NCBI GenBank assembly: GCA_904066235.2
Contig: CAJFCV020000003.1
Location: forward strand, 6,510,001 to 6,574,000
Direction of reading: 5' to 3'
Source: Bursaphelenchus xylophilus
Taxonomy: Eukaryota; Nematoda; Chromadorea; Rhabditida; Aphelenchoididae
DNA: 64,000 nucleotides
Position numbers and translations under genes: made by a program. The notes under the pieces are model-generated. The model did no database searches. It worked only from the letters and a program-made list of their open reading frames with translations, and was not told where the DNA came from. Shown in pieces: positions 49,801 to 59,697 of the stretch (positions are counted from its first letter, which is position 1; every line of letters starts with the position of its first letter).

Positions 49801-50287
49801 CCGGCTTTCTGTGCTTCTTCCCTCTATCCCGATCTTGTTCAAGCCGCCAACCAAAGAAGGCAACAGATCAAAGTAAGGAATAGAAACGTGTTCTAAACTG
49901 TCTTTATAGGGTCAGAATAGAAACGTAAAGAATCATTATGCAGAAGCGATGGTTCAAGCTTATTTTGATGACGTTTTAAATAATGGCTGTTATCCAACTA
50001 TCTTCGGGGCCGTGTCAGAAATTCCTCGAGAGCCATTATCATTCTGGCAGTGGGGCTCTGCCAAATGCCCGCCTTTAAGCGAGATGGCCATCGAATTGTT
50101 GAGTATTCCATCTTCCACAATTTCCCCCGAAATGATTGGTTCTCAATCAACAGATACTACTTTCATGACGTCATCGTTCGAACCCCAGCCTTTCGATTAC
50201 ATAAAGAACTGTCTAAACGAAGACAGTCTTGAGCGGGATGCTGTGATCCGATTTAACCGAGCTTTCTGGCAGAAATCCCTGTTCTGA
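46827..50287 (+). CDS. BED zinc-finger protein derived from a hAT transposase
   Basis: The first exon (46827-46886, MSLATASGAPKAKKFRYSPE) splices in frame onto HVLFDMNQNQGEE at 46957; an acceptor at about 46768 suggests trans-splicing. An acidic, Ser-rich N-terminus holds a VKKE sumoylation-type site. The BED finger follows (WKYFVYNKAENLSRCIIGDC ... HTSTLACHLKKHPEEY; two Cys, two His), then an Asn/Ser-rich linker. The rest is the hAT fold: QKMALFISSAQLPSTVVHD, LREKLGYILDP-type repeats near 49490, and the C-terminal dimerisation segment PLSFWQWGSAKCPPLSEMAI with ELLSIPSS. About twelve exons, no inverted repeats and no target duplication around it argue for a host gene, probably a transcription regulator. 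No orthologue named. Confidence 0.82.
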
Positions 50288-50860
50288 ACATTCCGAATCC
50301 CTGCTTCCTGTATACATATCACGGATATGTTGACTCTGTTCTTAGTTTGTACCTCGGGCCGACTAGTGACGGCCTCTTAGCTTAGACAAATAGCTTTCTT
50401 TCTTCTCTGTATGTACAATGCATTTATATTGTAAGGTGAAATAAATTAAACTAAATAAAAATTTTATCTCTAAAATGCGGATCACATCGACTTGGAACTT
50501 TAAAGATTTTTACTACAGGGTGGGGCATCTTTGTGGCCCGATTTAAATTGGCTATAACTTCTTTATTTTTGGGCCGAATGTCAAATGGTTTTTTTCACTG
50601 AATCCTCAGACTCTCCCATTTTGTTTGATACCAAAAATGTTTACCTATTTATTAGACTACAGTAAAAGTTAACAGACTGTCTTTCTGAAAATGGAAAGTT
50701 GTGTTTGACAAAAAACTTTTACTGCCCTTTCGTATGGCTGTAGATTCTCAAATTCAAAGCCTTGTGACGTTCTCAAATGAAATTTTTTGACCAAATTTTA
50801 GCCATAACCTTTGAAATTTTTCGAATTGCCTCTACTACGACTTCTGAATCGATTTGGGGA
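50288..50860. other. 3' flank of the BED-hAT gene and a mariner-like end
   Basis: AATAAATT and AATAAAAATT near 50440-50460 serve as poly(A) signals. At 50515 a TA is followed by CAGGGTGGGGCATC, the look of a Tc1/mariner terminus, but no matching right end was found. The 18 bases GATTTTTACTACAGGGTG (50505-50522) recur in direct orientation at 56986-57003, on the far side of the foldback complex. Confidence 0.5.
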
Positions 50861-50966
50861 GGATAGGTTACCCCGAGAATAGGTTACCCACCGGATAGGT
50901 TACCCCAAAAAACACATAACTCGGAGGATAGGTTACCTCACCGGATAGGTTACCCCTTACCAAAAA
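50861..50966 (+). repeat. Tandem GGATAGGTTACC units, left array
   Basis: Five or so units GGATAGGTTACC(C) with spacers such as CCGAGA or CACC. The inverted counterpart is at 56794-56900. Confidence 0.9.
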
Positions 50967-50984
50967 AAGAAAAAAGTTTTTTTT

Positions 50985-51150
50985 TGAAATGTTTTCGCTT
51001 CGGGAGTTTAAAAAGAAGGATTTTTTGTGAAAATTGAAAAAAAATTTTAAATGTTTTCGCTTCGGGAGTTTAATAAGAAGGATTTTTTGTGAAAATTGAA
51101 TAAAATTTGAAATGTTTTCGCTTCGGGACTTGGAAAAAAAGGTTTTTTTG
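50985..51150 (+). repeat. Tandem ~63-bp units with GTTTTCGCTTCGGGA
   Basis: Three units, each starting AAATGTTTTCGCTTCGGGA and continuing AAAGGATTTTTTGTGAAA. Inverted counterparts lie at 56625-56775, and a separate foldback made of the same unit lies at 58566-58970. Confidence 0.9.
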
Positions 51151-51171
51151 TGAAATTTGAATAAAATTTGA

Positions 51172-51740
51172 CAAGGAAAGTACTTCTATGGGGTGTGGAA
51201 TTACCGGTCGAGATATATATCAAAAAATTCGCAAAAATTTTCTGATTCAGAATATATATAAATTTGCTGCCTAATTTTGGTCTGATGACATGTTTTTGTC
51301 CTCAGAAGTTTTCTCGCGACACAATGCAAGTGTCTTTTTGACCGTGTTTTTACCAATAAAAAAATTTTGTTTTGTGCTAAAATAAATTTTGAGGCCTTGA
51401 CAGCCTTAAAATATCAAATTGGATTACAACTACACCTTAAAGGTAATTCCAATGTAAAAAATGGGTTCTAGTGTGGCAAAAGGAATCGAACCCGCCCCCT
51501 TCGGATTCCCAATCTAGCGCTCTAACCACTCGGCCACACCGCTCTCTTCCGAGGAAAGAGACCGAGCTCGCTTTTGTTGCCGCAGATTTTTTCCTCGAGA
51601 AATACATTTATTGATAAAACTCGTTAATAGACCAAAATTAGGCAGCTAATTTTTATATATTCTGAATCAGAAAATTTTTGCGATTTTTTTGATATATATC
51701 TTGACCGGTAATTCCACACCCCATAGAAGTACTTTCCTTG
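51172..51740. repeat. Foldback element with a tRNA-like block in its loop
   Basis: The arms (51172 to about 51295, and about 51622 to 51740) both read ACTTCTATGGGGTGTGGAAT and CTGATTCAGAATATATA in opposite directions. The loop includes a tRNA-like sequence at 51470-51543. A fragment of one arm end (CCCCATAGTACTTTCCTTGT) recurs at about 59128-59147. Confidence 0.9.
51470..51543 (-). tRNA. tRNA-like sequence, probably pseudogene
   Basis: The minus strand reads with an A box TGGCCGAGTGG and a B box GGTTCGATTCC about 30 bases later, in Leu/Ser style. The ends GTGTGGC and GCCACAC can pair perfectly, but then the D-arm register is wrong; in the normal register the acceptor and T stems have mismatches. 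The anticodon loop would read TTGGGAA. It is most likely a tRNA-derived repeat block; a true class II tRNA with an odd anticodon is less likely. Confidence 0.5.
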
Positions 51741-51849
51741 TGAAATTTTTTCGAGCTGACTGAGTATGAACTGACTGAATGTGAAAACTGGGTTTCTGTT
51801 ACCTTACTGCCTTTAGGGATTCTTTTTGAAATTTGTTCGACTTATAACA

Positions 51850-52150
51850 CTTTTAGACGTTAATGGTGTTGTTTTGGTGCCTAGTACTGCTTAAAAAACA
51901 CATTTTTAACACTTGGTACTAAATAGTACTACCTGGTACTATTTAGTACGAGGTGAAAATTTGGCCGTAAGGCGGTAATGGCGTTGGTTTGGTGCTTAGC
52001 AGAACCCAAAAACACGTTTTGACACTTGGTACTATATAGTACCAACTGGTACTGTTTTGTGAGAAGTGAAAATTTGACCGTAATGGTGATGGTTTGGTGC
52101 TTAGTAGAGCCCAAAAACACGTGGTACTATATAGTACCAGGTGGTACCAT
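51850..52150. repeat. GGTACTATATAGTACC palindrome repeats
   Basis: Three imperfect direct units of TTGGTGC(C/T)TAGTA or AGCAG, a phrase ending in ACACTTGGTACTA, and the palindrome GGTACTATATAGTACC. They are distant relatives of the foldback at 19.1 kb. Confidence 0.75.
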
Positions 52151-52627
52151 TGGTTTTAGACAAAATTTTAGTGCTGGCGGCACCACAGTTAAAACTCAAT
52201 TTCTGAGTCACTGAATCAGCCGCCAGTTAGACGTGGACATTCAAAAAAATCGGTTTTGAGATTTTTGTTTTAAAATGACCGGGGGCATCCTACTAGCGTA
52301 TTACCGTCACATTTTTGCCCAATTCTTCCGTTAACCTACTGTAATTTACAATAGTATGATTTTACAGTAATCGGGTATTACTCAAAAAGTACGCATCGTA
52401 ATTGGCTGAAATTGGTATTATAAAGGTTTTGGCACCTTATCATTACAATGGATGCCGAATTTTGGCTGTTGGGTTACTGTAACATAGTGAAACCTTTGTT
52501 CGGCCGCACAAAATCGGCCATAAAAAGTTTGTTTCTGAAAACCCACAGCCAATTTTTGGATATGTTAATAAGCATAAAATTCTGCTATATAAACGTTAAA
52601 AAAATGTGCAAAAAGTCATAATACCAA

Positions 52628-52697
52628 TTTCGTGGTATAGTGGATTTTGGTCAAAATTTGTAATCGGAAGGTCCCGGGTTCGAATCCCACTGGACAA
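52628..52697 (+). tRNA. tRNA-like block, left arm of the 1.2-kb foldback
   Basis: A box TGGTATAGTGG and B box GGTTCGAATCC with GTAATCGGAAGGTCC between them, as in the 3' half of a tRNA. T stem only partly paired; judged a pol III promoter-like relic rather than a working tRNA. Partner on the minus strand at 53703-53774. Confidence 0.5.
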
Positions 52698-53702
52698 AAA
52701 ATGTAACAGACTGCAGAGAACCTTAGGAAATCTATCCGGATGGGTTTGTTAGACACATTTAAGCCATTTAAGACTATATCCAAGACGTTAATGCAAATTT
52801 TAACAAATTTGTTGAAGGTAAAATAATCGTTTTGGTTTTATTGGATTTTCCGACAAGCTTAGTTGCAGAAAACCGGTAAAAATAAAACATATAGGGTTTT
52901 CGAGCATACTCAATTCAATCAAAGCGAGTTTTCGGAACCAAGGTTACTGTAACATAGAAAAACAAAGGTTCGGCCGTTAAAAATCGGCCGTAAAATTTTT
53001 CTTTTTGACGTCAAGCCGACAGTTATTCGATTTTCGGAATCACCGTAAAATTCTGCTCTAGAGACATCTTATACTGTATCTTAACTCCATTTTTTGCATG
53101 TCACAGATTTTTTATATTTGCACCGAAATTTTCAAGTCCATAAATCTTGTGCGAAAATAAGAAAAAAATTATTTTGAGTTTTTGGCCTGCAATTAATTTA
53201 ATTGGTGGCTTTAGTTTGTCCTTGAAGTATTTTACTCTAATTCTTTCGCTAACATAGTTTTATTTACAATTTTAAAATTTAAAAGTAATTCCCCACAAAA
53301 TAAAGCGTTGTAAATAAAAAAATCGTTTCTTGATTGTTTATAGAGCAGAATTTTACGGTGATTCCGAAAATCAAATATCTGTCAGCTTGACGTTGAAAAG
53401 AAAAATTTTACGGCCGATTTTTAACGGCCGAATCTTTGTTTTTCTATGTTACAGTAACCTTGGTTCCGAAAACTCGCTTTCATTGAATTGAGCATGCTCG
53501 AAAACCCTATGTATTTTATTTTTAGCGGTTTTCTGCAACTAAGCTTGTCGGAAAATCCAATAAAACCGAAACGATTATTTTACCTTCAAAAAATATGTTA
53601 AAAGTTGCATTAACGTCTTGGATATATTCTTACATGACTTAAATGTGTCTAACAACCCCATCCGGGTAGATTTCCTAAGGTTCTTTGCAGCCTGTTACAT
53701 TT

Positions 53703-53774
53703 TTCGTCCAGTGGGAATCGAACCCGGGACCTTCCGATTACAAATTTTGACCAAAATCCACTATACCACGAAAT
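53703..53774 (-). tRNA. tRNA-like block, right arm of the 1.2-kb foldback
   Basis: Inverted copy of the block at 52628-52697, with the same A and B boxes. A transcript from either would read towards the centre of the foldback. Confidence 0.5.
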
Positions 53775-54238
53775 TGGTATTATGGCTTTTTGCACATTTT
53801 TTTAAAACACGATTTCTGAGTCAGTGAATCAGCCGCCAGTTAGGCGTGGACATAGGAAAAAATCGATTTTGAGTTTTTGATTTTAAAATGACTGCAGGCA
53901 TCCAGTAAACGTATTCCTGAAATATTTTTGCCTAATTCTCTCATTAACCTACTGTAATTTACAATTTAGTGTTTTTACAGTAATCGACTATTACAACATA
54001 ACTACTCACTAGAAATGGCTGAAATTGAGAATACTGATGTTTTCGGGCATGCTCGTCATTGTGAATTCAGAATTTTGGCGATCGGGTTACTGTAACATAC
54101 CGCAATGTGGTTTCGGCCGAACAAAATCGGCCATAAAAAATTTGTTTCTGAAATGCCGCAGCTGATTTTTACATATGTTAATCAGCGTAAAATTCTGCCC
54201 TAGAAACATTTAAAAAAAGCGTAAAAAGTCATCACCCC

Positions 54239-54310
54239 TTTTTCGTGGTGTAGTGGATTTTGGTCAAATTTAGTAATCCGAAGGTCGCGGGTTCGATCCC
54301 CGTGGAAGGA
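54239..54310 (+). tRNA. tRNA-like block, left arm of the large foldback
   Basis: A box TGGTGTAGTGG and B box GGTTCGATCCC. The T stem GCGGG/CCCGT pairs fully (one G-U), and six of seven acceptor pairs are possible with wobbles, so this is the best-preserved of the set. The anticodon loop would read TTAGTAA. Partner at 55717-55787. Confidence 0.55.
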
Positions 54311-55716
54311 AAATGCGTAAAACTGTACAAAACCTCAAAAAATTGGTTGAGGTGGATTGATTGTGTATATCAGAAGTATGAAAAATTGTATCAAAGTTGA
54401 TTTCCGAACTTGAAAGCATTTTTTTGATGATGAAACTTGGATTTTGGTTTCCGTGGATTATGGTGCAAATTTTGTCTAGGAAATGGCTAAAGTTGCTTAT
54501 AATTAGGTTTTTTAGCCTTCTGAATTCAATGGAGCAGGGTTTTTGGCCATAGGATTACTATAACATAGACAAAACGGATTTCGGCCGCTTAAAATCGGCC
54601 GTAAAACGGTTGTTTCTAAACACACGCAGCTAATTCTTCAATTTTTGGAATCAGCGTGAAATTCTGCTCTAGAATCATTAAATATAATATCCTAACTGGT
54701 CGCACAAATTCAAAGGATTTTTTTCGAGCAGATTAGAAATTTTTCAGTAAAAAAGTCATCCGTGGAAATCGAAAAAAAAAATCTGAGATTTTGGTCTAGA
54801 AATGTTTCCATACGTTGATGAAACTTAGCCTCAAAATATTTTTGGCTAATTCTTTTGCTAACATAGTTTTATTTACAATAAAACTATGGCTAAAGTTGTT
54901 TATAATTAGGTTTTTTAGCCTTCTGAATTCAATGGAGCAGGGTTTTTGGCCATAGGATTACTGTAACATAGACAAAACGGATTTCGGCCGCTTAAAATCG
55001 GCCGTAAAACGGTTGTTTCTAAACACACGCAGCTAGTTCTTCAATTTTTGGAATCAGCGCGAAATTTCACACAATTTTCACCTAAACAATGGCTTATTGG
55101 TTGAATACTTTGTTTTCAGTGGTGACTTACTTTAAAACTTGGAAATTGTAAATAAAACTATGTTAGCAAAAGAATTAGCCAAAAATATTTTGAGGCTAAG
55201 TTTCATCAACGTATGGAAACATTTCTAGACCAAAATCTCAGATTTTTTTTTTCGATTTCCACGGATGACTTTTTTACTGAAAAATTTCTAATCTGCTCGA
55301 AAAAAATCCTTTGAATTTGTGCGACCAGTTAGGATATTATATTTAATGATTCTAGAGCAGAATTTCACGCTGATTCCAAAAATTGAAGAATTAGCTGCGT
55401 GTGTTTAGAAACAACCGTTTTACGGCCGATTTTAAGCGGCCGAAATCCGTTTTGTCTATGTTACAGTAATCCTATGGCCAAAAACCCTGCTCCATTGAAT
55501 TCAGAAGGCTAAAAAACCTAATTATAAACAACTTTAGCCATTTCCTAGACGAAATTTGCACCATAATCCACGGACACCAAAATCAAAGTTTCATCATCAA
55601 AAAAAAACGCTCTCAAGTTCGGAAATCGACTTTGATACAATTTTCCATACTTCTGATATGCACAATCAATCCACCTCAACCATTTTTTTGAGGTTTTGTA
55701 CAGTTTTACGCATTTT

Positions 55717-55787
55717 CCTTCCACGGGGATCGAACCCGCGACCTTCGGATTACTAAATTTGACCAAAATCCACTACACCACGAAAAA
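55717..55787 (-). tRNA. tRNA-like block, right arm of the large foldback
   Basis: Near-identical inverted copy of 54239-54310, with the same paired T stem and the same boxes. Confidence 0.55.
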
Positions 55788-56624
55788 GGGGTGATGACTT
55801 TTTACACTTTTTTTTAATGTTTCTAGGGCAGAATTTTACGCTGATTAACATATGTAAAAATCAGCTGCGGCATTTCAGAAACAAATTTTTTATGGCCGAT
55901 TTTGTTCGGCCGAAACCACATTGCGGTATGTTACAGTAACCCGATCGCCAAAATTCTGAATTCACAATGACGAGCATGCCCGAAAACATCAGTATTCTCA
56001 ATTTCAGCCATTTCTAGTGAGTAGTTATGTTGTAATAGTCGATTACTGTAAAAACACTAAATTGTAAATTACAGTAGGTTAATGAGAGAATTAGGCAAAA
56101 ATACTTCAGGAATATGTTTACTGGATGCCTGCGGTCATTTTAAAATCAAAAACTCAAAATCGATTTTTTCTATGTCCACGGCTGATTCAGTGACTCAGAA
56201 ATCGTGTTTTAACGTTTATATAGCAGAATTTTATGCTTATTAACATATCCAAAAATTGGCTGTGGGTTTTCAGAAACAAACTTTTTATGGCCGATTTTGT
56301 GCGGCCGAACAAAGGTTTCACTATGTTACAGTAACCCAACAGCCAAAATTCGGCATCCATTGTAATGATAAGGTGCCAAAACCTTTATAATACCAATTTC
56401 AGCCAATTACGATGCGTACTTTTTGAGTAATACCCGATTACTGTAAAATCATACCATTGTAAATTACAGTAGGTTAACGGAAGAATTGGGCAAAAATGTG
56501 ACGGTAATACGTTAGTAGGATGCCCCCGGACATTTTAAAACAAAAATCTCAAAATCGATTTTTTTGAATGTCCACGGCTGATACAGTGACTCAGAAATCG
56601 TGTTTTAATATTGTAGTCAGACAC

Positions 56625-56775
56625 CCTTTTTCTACTCCCGATGCGAAAAGATTTCAAAATTTTGATGAATTTTCCAAAAAATTCTTTTTTCCCCAGTACC
56701 GAAGCGAAAACATTTGAAAATTTTTTCAAATTTCACAAAAAATCCTTTTTTTCCAAGTCCCGAAGCGAAAACACT
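56625..56775 (-). repeat. CTTCGGGA units, right side of the large foldback
   Basis: Inverted relatives of 50985-51150; three CCCGAAGCGAAAACA-type units. Confidence 0.85.
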
Positions 56776-56793
56776 TCAAAAAAAATTTTTTTT

Positions 56794-56900
56794 TAGGTAA
56801 CCTATCCTCGGGGTAACCTATCCTCCGAGGTTACCTATCCGAAACTTGGGGTAACCTATCCGCTGGGGTAACCTATTTGTTAGGGGTAACCTATCCTCCG
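56794..56900 (-). repeat. GGATAGGTTACC units, right array
   Basis: Six or so units on the minus strand, mirror of 50861-50966. Confidence 0.9.
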
Positions 56901-57116
56901 AGAACGTTCTGAATCCGGGTTTACCACAACTATCTTCCACCGTTACCGAGATACAACCGATGTTTGACATTTTTCAAGAAGTTTTGATTTTTACTACAGG
57001 GTGACAAATAAAAAATGCAACTTTTTTTGATGGGTCCTGCCGCAAAAACTTTTAGGTGTAGCAAAATATTTTTCATACCATTAGATTCTCCGTGTTTTTT
57101 TGTCCTAGTCCTTCTT

Positions 57117-57640
57117 TGCGGGCAAATTTTTTGCGGGCAGCCACTTTGCGGGCAGCCGACATTTGCGGCCAGCACCGGCATTTGCGGGCATCCTGGGACA
57201 TTTGCGGGCAGGGTCGACAGTTGCGGGCAGCCTGGAAGATTTGCGGGCAGCCGACATTTGCGGCAACTGACACCTGATTGTGAGGGTAACAGGGTGGAGG
57301 TGGAAAAATTACTATGATATTTTGGAAATTTGCCGACATTTGCGGGCAACCGGCACTTGAGGATAACAAGGTGGAGATGATAAAATTACGGCGATATTTT
57401 GGAAGTTTTCCGACATTTGCGGGCAGGCAATATTTGCGGAAAGACGACATTTGCGGGCAACAGTTCCAAAAGTACCAATACAGTCTGTGTGATTGTTTTT
57501 TCCTGTTGCCCGCAAATGTCGGTTGCCCGCAAATGTCCCAGGCTGCCCGCAAATGTTTCAGCTGCCCGCAAATGTGACCCCCAAATTTTGCCCGCAAGCT
57601 GGTTGCCCGCAAAGTGGTTGCCCGCAAGTGTCGCGACGCC
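57117..57640. repeat. Inverted minisatellite of ACATTTGCGGGCAGCCG units (17 bp)
   Basis: Units on the plus strand occupy 57117-57265 and 57330-57460; units in the opposite orientation occupy 57505-57635. A unique stretch near 57465-57500 is the turn. The long apparent frames here are only read-through of the 17-base unit. A small plus-strand copy lies at 63695-63755 in the arrestin gene. Confidence 0.9.
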
Positions 57641-58138
57641 CAAGAGGGCACTTGGCAAAGCCAGACCCCCCATAAACAAGGTGATGGTCACTCTGGATGG
57701 TGCAGTATTGGTATCTCACAATGCAGATCGTTGAAAGTTTGCCAAAATGTAAATGCTGGGTACTGCAGTATTCAGATAGACAGCTTATAATAGAATATGC
57801 CTTTAAAGACACGCCGCGGAATTCCAAAAGTCCTAGGCGACGATGCGCAACACCACGTTGTAAAGACGACGCTCCAGGAGTTGAGTTAATAGAGATACGG
57901 GACTCTCCTTCGTCCGGAGTACTCGATATGCATGTCTCAAACAGATTGCTACCTTTCCAAGAATCTAATGGGTTTCATCCGTGGTAGGGAATTTATTATA
58001 TCAATCAAGACCCTGTTGAACGGGCTTTCAAAAGTTTCATCGGCTCCGGAAGCCGGGGTTTCAAAGCCACTGGCAAAAAATGCTTTCAACGCGTTACAAT
58101 AAGCGTGTTATGACACATGGTGATGATTTTGATCAAAA
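57641..58138. other. Spacer with an unassigned 97-codon frame
   Basis: The frame at 57697-57987 starts MVQYWYLTMQIV and has a basic middle (SPRRRCATPRCKD). I recognise no family, and no splice-leader acceptor or poly(A) signal singles it out. It lies among repeats, so it may be a transposon remnant. Confidence 0.3.
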
Positions 58139-58428
58139 ATATAAGGATGGTGACATACAAATCAAATCGGGTTTCGTGGCCAGAAACAGCCATTTCTTGT
58201 CTGTTAGGCTTCTAGACAAGAAATGCGTAATTCTTGTCTCAAATTGCGCAATATTGCGCAAATTTCTGCTCTCTCCCCGTGAAGATTTTTTTCTTTTTTT
58301 CTCTGCTCAGACAAGAATTAAGAAAAAAGAGAGAATTGCGCACTTCTTGTCTAGAAGCCTAACAGACAAGAAATGGCGGTTTCAGGCCACGAAACCCGAT
58401 TTGATTTGTATGTCACCATTCTTATATC
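58139..58428. repeat. Foldback element with ~100-bp arms
   Basis: The arms (58139-58240 and 58330-58428) share GGTGACATACAAATCAAATC and ACAAGAAATG in inverted order; both ends fall within ATATAAG. The loop is a T-rich stretch. No relatives seen elsewhere in the window. Confidence 0.9.
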
Positions 58429-58565
58429 TTCGTTATTACGGTAAATTTCTTTGTACAAAAAATCTTTTGAAGAACGACAATATTTGTGGGATAACCTAAT
58501 ATTAACAATACTCTCATTTTGATGCGACGACCCGCCTTTATTTTCCCGACAGACTGATAACACTT

Positions 58566-58970
58566 ATTTTCGCTTCGGGACTGGGAAAAAGGATTTTTTG
58601 GACAATTTGAAGAAAATTTTTAAATGTTTTCGCTTCGGGACTTGGGAAAATGGATTTTTTTGGGGAATTTGAACAAATTTTTGAAATGTTTTCGCTTTTA
58701 TTTGCATACAATCATTACGACTATCTTCTTACTCCACTCTCTGGCACTGTCTGTGTTTAAATCCCGTGCTTCCAGTTAAAAACATAAACAATGGATACGA
58801 TTTTCTTATTTGCTCGTCGCTTATAAACACTATTTTCCTAAAAAAAAATAAAAATAAAGCTCAATTCTCAAAAAAATCCTTTTTCCCAAGTCCCGAAGCG
58901 AAAACATTTCAAATTTTTTTTGCAAATTCACCAGAAAATTCTTTTTTCCCAGTCCCGAAGCGAAAATATT
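58566..58970. repeat. Foldback built from CTTCGGGA units
   Basis: Two or three plus-strand units (TTTTCGCTTCGGGACT, 58566-58695) face two minus-strand units (58866-58970). The unit is that of the arrays at 50985 and 56625, so the family can exist on its own. Confidence 0.9.
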
Positions 58971-59697
58971 AAACGGTATCGTTGACCCGAAATGACGTTG
59001 ACCAGAAGTGTCGCGACCAGAGTTGTCGCTGACCCGAAACGCCGTAGCGCCAATAAATGTAATTTTTTCTTGTTTTTGCACGCCTTTTGGTGTGCAAAAA
59101 AAAGGTACCCAACGCAATACTCCAGACCCCATAGTACTTTCCTTGTTAAATTAAAGCTGGGCTAAAAAATTTTTTAACTAGACTACGCTAACAGGGGTGT
59201 TTATTTCCTCACGTTCAAAGTGTAATGTACATCCAGAGGAACGACAGAAAAAAATTTATCTGAAAGCGTTCTCTTGGGTTTATAAGTCCAATTAAAAACA
59301 GGGCAGATGACAACCGAGAAGAAAGAGTAACGATTTGTTGATGTTTTGTATAGAAGAAGGGAGTAAAATAACCGAAAAAGTCTGATTGACTCGTTATTTC
59401 CAGTGTTCTATTTTTCTTTGAAAGAGGTTTTTCCGAAAAAGGTCGGCCTATCGTAAGAGCAAGGGTTATCAATCCATGTTGACGTCTTTTCTGATAAGAA
59501 TGGCGCGAATATCAGAACTATGCATAATATCTCCCGGGAAGTCGGTTTAACCTTATTTGGAGCTTTTTATAAATGGACACCCTCAATGGGAGGGACAAAA
59601 AAATCGATGATGAATTCTGGTATTTAAGAGCAGCGACCCTTTGATGCATTCCAGTTGATAGAATACTAAAATTAAGGACAACGTTTATTCAGGGGGC
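58971..59697. other. Intergenic region upstream of the amylase gene
   Basis: At 58980-59045 lie repeated GTTGACC(A/C)GAA(A/G)TGTCGC units, relatives of 19500-19560. At 59128 is an arm fragment of the 51.2-kb foldback. The rest is probably the amylase promoter; a TATTTAAG at 59622 and an acceptor-like TTCAG at about 59692 precede the ATG. Confidence 0.5.

Larger units (their letters stand above)
52605..53815. repeat. Foldback element (1.2 kb) nested in the left arm of the larger one
   Basis: The arms meet near 53215. Each arm carries, from outside in, a tRNA-like block, the hairpin module (TTACTGTAACATA, CGGCCG) and a segment with GATTCCGAAAAT next to TTTTACGGTGA. The arms are about 95% alike by eye. 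Confidence 0.9.
50861..56905. repeat. ~6-kb foldback complex with nested foldbacks and tRNA-like blocks
   Basis: Inverted layers, from outside in: GGATAGGTTACC units (50861-50966 against 56794-56900), CTTCGGGA units (50985-51150 against 56625-56775), then long arms (52190-52600 against 56200-56610, and 53815-54880 against 55147-56210). The innermost spacer 54880-55147 includes a direct copy (54893-55070) of 54487-54662. Inserted on the left side are a small foldback (51172-51740), a block of GGTACTATATAGTACC repeats (51850-52150) and a complete 1.2-kb foldback (52605-53815). Coding capacity is absent. Confidence 0.85.

Noticed and set aside
53618..53827. Frame containing IFRPVGIEPGTFRLQ, and similar at 55556-55756
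   Set aside because: It is a translation of the tRNA-like block (B box region) on the other strand, not a protein gene.
57015..57734. Overlapping frames of 60-192 codons rich in Cys-Gly-Gln and Leu-Arg-Ala
   Set aside because: They are translations of the 17-base minisatellite, open in all frames because the unit lacks stops.
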